Assembly: GCA_035551935.1 (NCBI GenBank)
Contig: DASZMJ010000583.1
Coordinates: 1 to 25,439, forward strand
Direction: 5' to 3'
From: DASZMJ01 sp035551935
GTDB taxonomy: Bacteria; Planctomycetota; Planctomycetia; Isosphaerales; Isosphaeraceae
Length of the DNA stretch: 25,439 bases
A program made the translations under genes and the position numbers. Shown piece after piece: positions 15,214 to 21,654 of the stretch. A model generated the notes under the pieces. That model did no database searches and was not told the DNA's origin. It saw only the letters and a list, made by a program, of their open reading frames with translations. Numbering within the stretch: position 1 is the stretch's first letter; every line of letters begins with the position of its first letter.

Positions 15214-15740
15214 AATCGAAGCCACTTCGACCCCGCGCCGGCGCCGAACGAACCCACGGGGCCCTGGAGAAGACGGGGGGAGTTTGTCGGCAACTTCGCC
15301 GTGATCCGGGCGCCGAACGAACCCACGGCACCTTGGGGGCCTTGGGTCAAGCTTGCCGAGGGCCGCTCGTTTACGAATCGAACCCACTTCCGCGCCGAGG
15401 GGCCGGGGCAGGGGGGGGCGGTGTCGCTACTCCGCGCGAATCAAAGCCACTTCGTGCCCGGCCCGGCGCGGAACGAACCGAACGGGGCCTTGGAGAGGAT
15501 GGGCGAAGCTGTTGGCCTCGTTGCCCGGATTCGGAACGAACCGAACGGGGCCTTGGAGACGTTGGGCAAGCTGTGCCGCCAGGCCGTCACTGCACGGAAC
15601 GAACGGAAACGAGGTCGGGGGCCGGGATGTGGGGTCCGGAGGTCGCGGCGCGGAACGAACCGAACGGGGCAATGGGGACGGTGGGCGGACTCTGCCGGCC
15701 AACCCCACCGGCGCGGAACGAACCGAAGGAGGCTAGGACT
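15214..15740. repeat. Degenerate tandem repeat built on GAACGAAC (63-bp period)
   Basis: GAACGAAC starts at 15247, 15316, 15471, 15534, 15597, 15653 and 15716, giving steps of 69, 155, 63, 63, 56 and 63. The usual continuation is CGAACGGGGCCTTGGAGA. A second motif, GAATCGAAGCCACTTC and variants, occurs at 15214, 15376 and 15438 and explains the long step. In one frame the units read RNEPNGALERMGEAVG, RNEPNGALETLGKLCR, RNEPNGAMGTVGGLCR. No start codon, domain or ribosome site makes this a credible gene. Confidence 0.8.
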
Positions 15741-15767
15741 TCGACCCCTGGCGCCCGGCCGCCGTCG

Positions 15768-16913
15768 TCAGATCGGCACGACGGTCTGCCACTGGCCGAC
15801 CTCGGCGGAGTCGAGGACGGCGTCGCAGACGGCCTGGGTCGACAGGGCGTCGCGGAAAGTGGGGGAGGCGGGGGTGCCGGTCTCGAGCCCCTTGAGGAAG
15901 TCGGCCAGGGCGTTGATGAAGGTGTGCTCGTAGCCGATGGTGGTGCCGGGGACCCACCAGTTCTTCATGTAGGGGTGGTTGAAGCCGGTGACGTGGATCG
16001 ATCGCCAGCCCTGGAGGTGGGCGGGGTCGGTGTTGTCGTAGTAGAGGAGGCGGTGGGGGTCCTCGAGGTCGAAGGCGATCGAGGCGTCGGCGCCGTTGAT
16101 CTCGAACCAGTTCTTGTTCTTCCGGCCGCGGGCGTAGCGGGTCGACTCGAAGAGGCCCATCGCGCCGTTGGCGAACCGGGCGAGGAACTGGCAGGCGTCG
16201 TCGATGCCGACCGGCTTGGTCTGCCCGGGCGCGTCCTGGAGCGGGCGCTCCTTGATGAAGGTCTCGGTGTCGCCGACGACCTTCGTCATCGGGCCGTTGA
16301 GCCAGATGGCGGTGTCGACCGAGTGGCTGATCAGGTCGCCGGTCACGCCCGAGCCGGCGACGTCCTTGTCGAGCCGCCAGAGGGTCTGACCCCCCTGGGG
16401 CAACTCGGGCTCGATCGTCCAGTCCTGGAGGTAGCAGGCGCGGTAGTGGAAGACGCGGCCGAGTCGGCCCTCGTCGATGACCTGCTTGGCCAGGGTGATC
16501 GCCGGCACGCGGCGGTAGTTGTACCAGACGAAGTTGGCCACGCCGGCCTTCTCGACCGCCTCGGTCATCTGGACGGCCTGCTTGAGGTCCATCGCCAGCG
16601 GCTTCTCGCAGAGGATCATCTTCCCGTGCGACGCCGCCGCCAGGGCGATCTCCAGGTGCGTGTTGTTCGGGCTGCCGATGTCGACGACGTCGACGTCCCT
16701 CCGCTCGACGACCTTCCTCCAGTCCGTCTCCGTCGACTCCCAGCCCCAGTTCTCGGCGAACTTCCTGAGCTTCTCCGCGTTGCGGGCGCAGGCGACCTTC
16801 ATCACCGGCCGATGCTGGAGGTCGAAGAACTGGCCGACCTGCCGGTACGCGTTCGAGTGGGCCCGGCCCATGAAGCCGTAGCCGATCATCGCGACGTTCA
16901 GAGGCTTGGACAT
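15768..16913 (-). CDS. Gfo/Idh/MocA-family oxidoreductase
   Basis: A 381-residue NAD(P)-dependent sugar or inositol dehydrogenase-type enzyme. The N-terminal Rossmann fold shows VAMIGYGFMG (GxGxxG at 11-16), then SPNNTHLEIA and the family signature CEKPLAMD with Lys104. The C-terminal alpha/beta domain contains GSGVTGDLISHSVD, which should hold catalytic Asp/His residues. No Tat or Sec signal is seen, so it is cytoplasmic. It is the last gene of the - strand run, 114 nt after a sugar isomerase-like gene, which suggests that both act on the same sugar or sugar acid. Substrate cannot be read from sequence. MSKPLN at 16913 fits the family start; the ribosome site is weak (AGG). Confidence 0.93.
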   Translation of the reverse strand: MSKPLNVAMIGYGFMGRAHSNAYRQVGQFFDLQHRPVMKVACARNAEKLRKFAENWGWESTETDWRKVVERRDVDVVDIGSPNNTHLEIALAAASHGKMILCEKPLAMDLKQAVQMTEAVEKAGVANFVWYNYRRVPAITLAKQVIDEGRLGRVFHYRACYLQDWTIEPELPQGGQTLWRLDKDVAGSGVTGDLISHSVDTAIWLNGPMTKVVGDTETFIKERPLQDAPGQTKPVGIDDACQFLARFANGAMGLFESTRYARGRKNKNWFEINGADASIAFDLEDPHRLLYYDNTDPAHLQGWRSIHVTGFNHPYMKNWWVPGTTIGYEHTFINALADFLKGLETGTPASPTFRDALSTQAVCDAVLDSAEVGQWQTVVPI

Positions 16914-16969
16914 CGGTGGATTACCTGGGGGGTTGGGATTGGGGCGCGGATGGACACTGAACAAATAAC

Positions 16970-17027
16970 AATTTCATCTTTTTATTTTCATCTGCGGTTG
17001 TCTGCGTCATCTGCGGATGATTCGTCT
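16970..17027. repeat. ATCTGCGG-type dispersed repeat
   Basis: CATCTGCGG at 16989-16997, TCTGCG at 17001-17006 and CATCTGCGG at 17009-17017 lie in a locally A/T-rich stretch (tctttttattttcatctgcgg). The 'ATCTGCG' iteration is like dispersed intergenic repeats of many large bacterial genomes. It separates the isomerase and oxidoreductase genes. Confidence 0.55.
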
Positions 17028-18083
17028 TCATTCCGTCCAGCCGTGCGCGTCCCTCACGGCGATCATCGCGGCGAGGATGGCCTTCCAGGTCTCGGGGCGC
17101 ATCATGGTGGCGTTGGGGAACATGCAGCCGTCCCAGCAGAGGTGCCGCATGGCTTTCGTGAGGTTCCCCCGGTCGTCGCGGAGCCAGTAGCCGGCGTGGC
17201 GGGGGATGTCGAGCTTGCCGTTGGGGTCGTCGGGCAGGCAGTGGCGGCCGGTGTGGTCGTGCGAGCCGGAGCCGAAGACGGTCGCGTCGTTCTGCGCGAC
17301 GTGGAAGTCGATCGTCCAGGGGCGCAGGGCGTCGGTCAGGGCCTCGAGGGCCGAGTCGAGCGTGGCGGGGTCCTTCCAGTCGAAGCCGGGGGGGAGGATG
17401 CGGTCCTCGGGGGCGTTCTCGCCGAGGGTGTAGAGGAGCGTGTGGGCCATGTCGGCCTGGAAGCCGACGGTCTCGGGCTCGCCGACGCGTTCGAGCAGGT
17501 CGACCATCGTCCTCCAGGAATGCATGCCGCCCCAGCAGATCTCCCCCTCGGCCGCGAGCCGCTCGCCGTGGTCGCGGGCGACCTTGGCCGCCTCCTTGAA
17601 CGTGGATGCGATCTTCGCCTGGTTCCCCTCCGGGTCGGCCGCCCAGTCGCTCGGGCTGCACGCCGAGTCGATCCGGACGACGCCGTACGGCCGGATGCCC
17701 AGCTCGCGGAGCCGTTTCGCGATCCGGCAACCCTTGCGGACCTGATCGAGGAACTTCCGCCGCCCCTCCCCCTCGTCCATCGCCGATCCGCCCCCCGTCG
17801 GCGGCCAGACCGGCGCCACGACCGAGCCGATGACGAGCCCCCGGCAGGCCGCCTCGTCGGCCAGGGCCTTCAACTCATCGTCGGTCGCGTCGATGTCGAT
17901 ATGGGGCGCGAACAGGAAGAGGTCGAAGCCGTCGAACTTCACGCCGTCGACCTCGGCCGCCGCGGTCAGGTCGAGCATCGTCTCCAGGCCGATCGGCGGC
18001 TCGGACCCCTCCCCCTTGCCGACCACCCCCGGCCAGGCGGCGTTGTGCAGCTTCGGGAAGGTGTTCGGGTGGCGTGCGTTCAT
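17028..18083 (-). CDS. Sugar isomerase/epimerase-like TIM-barrel protein
   Basis: A 351-residue protein of the AP-endonuclease-2-like TIM-barrel superfamily (xylose isomerase/IolE/epimerase type). Features fitting the fold: VDGVKFDGFDLFLFAPHID on the first strands, GLVIGSVVAPVW, RPYGVVRIDS, HGERLAAEGEICWGG (Glu-containing metal-site strand), TVGFQADMAHTLLY and WTIDFHVAQND (Asp/His ligands). The C-terminal segment HDHTGRHCLPDDPNGKLDIPRHAGYWLRD is long and distinctive. ATG 18083 has GAGGAAGAG about 5 nt upstream, a strong site. Its leader carries an inverted repeat (18095-18158). Neighbouring oxidoreductase and cupin genes suggest a sugar-metabolism role; substrate unknown. Confidence 0.82.
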   Translation of the reverse strand: MNARHPNTFPKLHNAAWPGVVGKGEGSEPPIGLETMLDLTAAAEVDGVKFDGFDLFLFAPHIDIDATDDELKALADEAACRGLVIGSVVAPVWPPTGGGSAMDEGEGRRKFLDQVRKGCRIAKRLRELGIRPYGVVRIDSACSPSDWAADPEGNQAKIASTFKEAAKVARDHGERLAAEGEICWGGMHSWRTMVDLLERVGEPETVGFQADMAHTLLYTLGENAPEDRILPPGFDWKDPATLDSALEALTDALRPWTIDFHVAQNDATVFGSGSHDHTGRHCLPDDPNGKLDIPRHAGYWLRDDRGNLTKAMRHLCWDGCMFPNATMMRPETWKAILAAMIAVRDAHGWTE

Positions 18084-18094
18084 ATTCTCTTCCT

Positions 18095-18158
18095 CGTAGG
18101 GTGGGCACCGCCCACCGGCCTCCGCCCGTCCGGAAAGGTGGGCGATGCCCACGCTACG
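18095..18158. repeat. Imperfect 22-bp inverted repeat in the leader of the isomerase gene
   Basis: Arms 18095-18116 and 18137-18158 are reverse complements with two mismatches (core GGTGGGC / GCCCACC, ends CGTAG / CTACG). It begins 11 nt upstream of the isomerase start and ends 18 nt after the Uma2 stop. It may be a terminator for Uma2 or a dispersed palindrome. Confidence 0.7.
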
Positions 18159-18176
18159 TCATGTTCATCCCAACGA

Positions 18177-18857
18177 TCAAGCCGGGTCGACGCGCCGGGG
18201 CAGGAGCACGTCGCGGGCCCAATCATCCAGTTGGGCGAACCAACCGGACGACCCGAGCGCGTCGGCCCGGCGAAGCTGCTCGAGAACGTCGTTCGGCTCC
18301 AACGGTGCGAGGACGACGCTGCGGTCCATCGGCTCATAGGTCCCGTCGTCGCGCCGGCGCCAGAAGCCGAGCGTCTCGCGCTCGACATCATATCGCCAGA
18401 CCTCGGGCACGCCGAGGCGCCCATACGCGATCATGGCCGCGTCGGCCGGATGCGAGACCTCGACCTCGATCGCGAGGTCGGGGGGAGGCTGAGTCACCAG
18501 GTCGATGTTCAACGGCCCGCGCATCCGCTCGGCATTCGGGCCGAAGTAGAACGTCTTGTCCCCCTCGACCCCGACGGCCAGGTCTCTGCGCCGGAACGTG
18601 GCCTGACCCGCCTGCTCCCAGACCAGGCCGAGGCGGTTCGCCACGACGACGACGAGTTGGCCCAGGACCTCCACGAACCAGTCGTGCAGCCTCGAGATGC
18701 CCAAGAGGAGGACCCTCCCGTCGACGAAGATGATCCTCAGGTCGCGACGATCGGGGAGCGCGTCGGCGATGGCGACATACCGCTCCCATTCGACCTTGGG
18801 GATTACGATCCTCTGATCCGACTCGAAGCCCTTCCGAGGCGAGAGCGTCGCGGCCAT
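18177..18857 (-). CDS. Uma2-family (DUF820) putative restriction-type endonuclease
   Basis: A 226-residue protein of the Uma2/DUF820 family, PD-(D/E)xK nuclease fold, abundant in planctomycetes and cyanobacteria. The core reads PDLAIEVEVS (Asp127, Glu131/133), then YGRLGVPEVWRYD. The Lys usually seen a few residues after the ExV strand appears replaced (DAAMIAYG), so catalytic competence is uncertain. The second of two adjacent ATGs, 18857, is preferred because GGGAGG ends 7 nt before it and its A is shared with the TGA stop of the upstream gene (TGATG). It is therefore translationally coupled to the PH-like gene. Biological role of this family is unsettled. Confidence 0.85.
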   Translation of the reverse strand: MAATLSPRKGFESDQRIVIPKVEWERYVAIADALPDRRDLRIIFVDGRVLLLGISRLHDWFVEVLGQLVVVVANRLGLVWEQAGQATFRRRDLAVGVEGDKTFYFGPNAERMRGPLNIDLVTQPPPDLAIEVEVSHPADAAMIAYGRLGVPEVWRYDVERETLGFWRRRDDGTYEPMDRSVVLAPLEPNDVLEQLRRADALGSSGWFAQLDDWARDVLLPRRVDPA

Positions 18858-19474
18858 CATTCCTCCTCCCACTCGTCCTTCCGCTTGCCGACGCCGTGAC
18901 CGAGGTTCATGCGGACGAGGTCCTCGACGCGGCGGACGTCGGCGATGCCGTGGAAGCCGGTGCCCCAGGCGCCGGAACCGGAGAACAGGACGTCGCCGGT
19001 GCCGTCGGGGTTCTCGACCCGGTGGAGGCCCTCGATCTGTCGGGGGTGGTACGACGTGACCGTGACGGCCTCGGAGCCGGGGATGGGCTTCCAGACGACG
19101 GCGCGACGGTCGGTCAGGGCGTACAGCCGCCGGGCCTCGCGGCGTGCCCCTGCGACCTTCGAATTCCAGACCGCGACCGTGAGGAGGGCAATCATCAGGG
19201 CGAGGAAGCCAATCCCCAGAGCGAGGACGATCCGGCTCCCCTTGTCGGGCTGTTCGAATCGGTCGGGCGGCGGCATCGGTAGGGCGAGGAGGGCGACGCA
19301 GAGCGCGGCGAGGCCGAGGGCGACCAAGGCCGCGATGACATACCCCTTCGTCACCTGGACCGGCTTCGGGGACGGCCGGCCGGCCCAGAGCAGGCGCTCG
19401 CCGGGGGCGAGCTCGGCCTTGAGCCGGGCGCGGAGGTCGTCGGGCAGGTCGTCGAGTTCGGGGGGGCCGTCCAT
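18857..19474 (-). CDS. Two-helix membrane protein with PH-like domain
   Basis: A 205-residue protein. A short N-terminal part with the GERLLWAGRPSPKPV motif typical of bacterial PH-like membrane proteins precedes membrane segments at about 43-66 and 80-103. After these, RREARRLYALTDRRAVVW and the beta-rich stretch to DLVRMN match the usual 'YALTNRR' strand pattern of bacterial PH-type domains. It should face the cytoplasm at the membrane. The function of such proteins is unknown. I chose ATG 19474 (MDGPPELDD), 7 nt after the upstream stop; a longer reading would run back into that gene in another frame. The ribosome site is weak, suggesting coupling. Confidence 0.75.
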   Translation of the reverse strand: MDGPPELDDLPDDLRARLKAELAPGERLLWAGRPSPKPVQVTKGYVIAALVALGLAALCVALLALPMPPPDRFEQPDKGSRIVLALGIGFLALMIALLTVAVWNSKVAGARREARRLYALTDRRAVVWKPIPGSEAVTVTSYHPRQIEGLHRVENPDGTGDVLFSGSGAWGTGFHGIADVRRVEDLVRMNLGHGVGKRKDEWEEE

Positions 19475-19481
19475 CGGGGAC

Positions 19482-20717
19482 TCACCAGTCCTTGAGGTGG
19501 GCACCCACGGCGGGCAACGTCTTGTGGACGTCGGGCCCGAAGTAGCGGAGGCTGACGAACGGCTCGGCTCCGGTGTTCTTGAAGGCGACGCCCTCACCGG
19601 CCCGCTTCGCGGTGACGAAGACCTCGTCCTTGGTCGTCTCGCCGAAGCGGATGTAGTTCGGGCTGTCCACGTCGAGCGCGCCGGTCGTGCCGCTGCCCTG
19701 GACGACGATCAGGCCATAGGCGCCGTCGTCCTTGACGGTCGTCGAGCGGCCGGGGTACACGGTCAGCTCGCGGGCGCTGAAGAGCTGCTTGCCGTCGACG
19801 GTGCCGTAGACGATCCACTTGTCAACAAACCCCTGCTCGACCGAGCCGGCGTGCACGATCGGCTCGAGGTAGTTGTGGGCCTTGAACTCGGGGTCGACGT
19901 TCTTGGCCCAGTCGAGCTGGTCGACGAGATAGTCGAGGTCGCGGTGGTATGGCTCGGGGACGTCCTTGACGAGCAGCTCCCAGCCGACGCGGCGGCCCTC
20001 GACCATCGACTGGTACATGCCGAAGACGTCGGAGCCCCACTGCGGCTCATACGTCACGAGCGAGCCGGGCGCGTGCAGGACGGCCGGCGGGATCAGCCAG
20101 CCGGTGCCGGGCTTGAGGCGGTAGGCCTTCGAGTAGTCGAGGATGCCGTTGTCCCCCTCGTCCCAGCGCTCGAGGCAGCGGCGGATGTCGGCCCTGGTCG
20201 TGCCGGGCTCGAGGCCCATGAACGTATACGGGAAATTATTGCCGGTCCAGTTCAACTGCGGCGGGAAGTAGTAGCTCTCGGGCTTCCCCTCGCGGCCGAC
20301 CTTCGCGGCCTGCTCGGCCGTCTGGTGCATGTGGTGGGGGATCGGGCCGAGGTTGTCGAAGAACTTGCTGTAGACGGGCCACTTCTGGTATCGGTCCCAG
20401 ATCGACTTGCCGATCATCTCGGGGCCGTGCAGGGCGATGGCGTCCTTGAGCGTGAAGCGGCCGCCGTCGTGGACGACGTAGCTGAGCCCCTCGTCCGGCG
20501 GCGCGCCCTCGTTGGCGGCGGGGGTGGTCGAGGCGAACCAGCGCTCGTCGATCCCGCCGCGCCGGGTGCCGAGGGCGTAGAGGTCCTCGCGGGCGAGCTT
20601 GAGCCGCCCACCGGGCATCAGGAACGAGCGCGGCACCCACGTCGGCGCCAGCCGCAAGATGCCCTCGCCCGCGTCGAGCGCCGCCCGGACGCGCACGTCG
20701 AGGTTCTGATCGTTCAT
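19482..20717 (-). CDS. Mannose-6-phosphate isomerase-like cupin protein
   Basis: A 411-residue cupin-type protein resembling class I phosphomannose isomerases. Possible metal site: HHMH at 128-131, Glu147 in GKPESYYFPPQLN, and His215 in GWLIPPAVLHAPGSL. A second beta-rich module at about 330-405 (RELTVYPGRSTTVKDDGAYGLIVVQGSG) would be a second cupin-like barrel. It starts MNDQNLDVRVRAALD without a signal, so cytoplasmic. GGGGAG lies about 12 nt upstream of ATG 20717. Together with the downstream isomerase and oxidoreductase this suggests sugar interconversion. Family assignment is by motif order; the substrate may not be mannose-6-phosphate. Confidence 0.75.
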   Translation of the reverse strand: MNDQNLDVRVRAALDAGEGILRLAPTWVPRSFLMPGGRLKLAREDLYALGTRRGGIDERWFASTTPAANEGAPPDEGLSYVVHDGGRFTLKDAIALHGPEMIGKSIWDRYQKWPVYSKFFDNLGPIPHHMHQTAEQAAKVGREGKPESYYFPPQLNWTGNNFPYTFMGLEPGTTRADIRRCLERWDEGDNGILDYSKAYRLKPGTGWLIPPAVLHAPGSLVTYEPQWGSDVFGMYQSMVEGRRVGWELLVKDVPEPYHRDLDYLVDQLDWAKNVDPEFKAHNYLEPIVHAGSVEQGFVDKWIVYGTVDGKQLFSARELTVYPGRSTTVKDDGAYGLIVVQGSGTTGALDVDSPNYIRFGETTKDEVFVTAKRAGEGVAFKNTGAEPFVSLRYFGPDVHKTLPAVGAHLKDW

Positions 20718-20745
20718 CGGTCCCAACTCCCCGGCGTGTTGTTCT

Positions 20746-20787
20746 GGAGGCCCGACGCGACAAGGGCACCCCGCGTCGGGCGCCTCC
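20746..20787. terminator. Hairpin between the SDR and the cupin gene
   Basis: GGAGGC + CCGACGCG (20746-20759) pairs with CGCGTCGG (20772-20779) and GCCTCC (20782-20787) with a 2-nt bulge, 14 bp in all and a 12-nt loop. It is a probable end for SDR transcription or a leader structure of the cupin gene. Confidence 0.45.
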
Positions 20788-20816
20788 GTTGTAAGGGGAA
20801 AGCCGGCGCGCCGCAA
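20788..20816 (-). promoter_or_regulatory. Possible promoter of the cupin-PH-Uma2 unit
   Basis: On the - strand TTGCGG (20816-20811), 17-bp spacer, TACAAC (20793-20788), 71 bp before ATG 20717. Moderate consensus match; it abuts the hairpin at 20746-20787. Confidence 0.3.
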
Positions 20817-20849
20817 GTGGCCGGCTCTCCTCGAATCGTGCCCGGGACC

Positions 20850-21608
20850 TCACCAGGGCAGGGGTTGCCCGAGGTGGAAGTAGCCTCCGGTCGGCCCGTC
20901 GTCGGGCAGGGTCGCCAGTTGCACGCTCGTCTTGCCCCCCTCGGCCAGCTCCATCGGGGCCGCCGGGCCGCCCATGTCCGTCTTGACCCATCCCGGATGC
21001 GCCGAGTTGACCTTGATCTTCGTCCCACGCAGGGCGTGGGCCAGGTGGACCGTGAAGGCGTTGAGGGCCGTCTTCGACGCGTCGTAGGCGAAGGACTTGA
21101 TATCGTAGAGGCCCGACGATAGGTCGGAGTGGAGCGTGAGGGACCCGAGGATGCTCGACAGGTTCACGATCCGTCCGGCTGGGGCCTTGCGGATCAGCGG
21201 CAGGAGCGCCTTCGTGAGCGCGACGACGGCGAAGAAGTTGGTCTCGAACGTCTTTCGGAGCACTTCGGGCGACACCGTGGTAGTCGTGTTGAACCCTCCC
21301 GGGGCGCCGAAGTCGACCTCCTCGGGCGCGATGCCCGCGTTGTTGACCAGGATGTCGAGCTTGCCGTATCGGTCCTCGAGGTGCCGGGCGATGGCCGCGT
21401 GGTCCTCGGGACGGGTGACGTCGAACCCGACGGCCTCGACCCCATCGATCCCCTCGGCCTTCAGGGCCTTCGCGGCGGCGTGCCCCTTGGCCTCGTCGCG
21501 GCTACCCAGGACGACGGCGATGCCCAGCTTCCCGAGGCCGCGGGCCGTCTCCAGGCCGATCCCCTTGTTGGCCCCGGTTATGAAGGCCACTTCGTCGTGC
21601 GATGCCAC
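20850..21608 (-). CDS. Short-chain dehydrogenase/reductase (carbonyl-reductase-like)
   Basis: A 252-residue NAD(P)-dependent SDR. TGANKGIG (11-18) is the cofactor motif, NNAG at 89-92, Ser151, and the catalytic YDASK (Tyr175, Lys179). TGANKGIGLE with the longer loop before YxxxK (SDLSSGLYDIKSFA) resembles the carbonyl reductase/menthone reductase subgroup. It is cytosolic, reducing or oxidising a carbonyl or alcohol; substrate unknown. I chose GTG 21608 because AGGAGG lies 7 nt upstream; the longer frame to 21692 is Arg/Pro-rich and overlaps the esterase end. It follows the carboxylesterase by 46 nt, so the two may share a transcript. Confidence 0.93.
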   Translation of the reverse strand: MASHDEVAFITGANKGIGLETARGLGKLGIAVVLGSRDEAKGHAAAKALKAEGIDGVEAVGFDVTRPEDHAAIARHLEDRYGKLDILVNNAGIAPEEVDFGAPGGFNTTTTVSPEVLRKTFETNFFAVVALTKALLPLIRKAPAGRIVNLSSILGSLTLHSDLSSGLYDIKSFAYDASKTALNAFTVHLAHALRGTKIKVNSAHPGWVKTDMGGPAAPMELAEGGKTSVQLATLPDDGPTGGYFHLGQPLPW

Positions 21609-21654
21609 GGTCTTCCTCCTCGTCCATTCGGGTGCGGCTGCGGTGCGGGCGGTT

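Larger units (their letters stand above)
14885..15767. other. 883-bp region without a credible gene
   Basis: It lies between convergent genes. Reading frames exist in several phases but all are Arg/Pro/Gly-rich shadows without recognisable domains. The contents are two hairpins (14981-14998, 15053-15097) and a degenerate tandem repeat region (about 15214-15740). Confidence 0.75.

Noticed and set aside
15374..15392. tRNA on the - strand, suggested by GGGTTCGATTC
   Set aside because: The flanks cannot form the 5-bp T stem, and no acceptor or anticodon arms are found; the motif belongs to the GAATCGAA repeat.
15214..15740. CRISPR array
   Set aside because: Repeat units diverge, the spacing varies from 56 to 155 bp, the 'spacers' are related to each other, and no cas genes are present.
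15120..18899. 1259-codon + strand reading frame covering the repeat region and sugar genes
   Set aside because: No domain, no ribosome site, and antisense to four well-recognised genes; its N-terminal part is only the tandem repeat in one frame.
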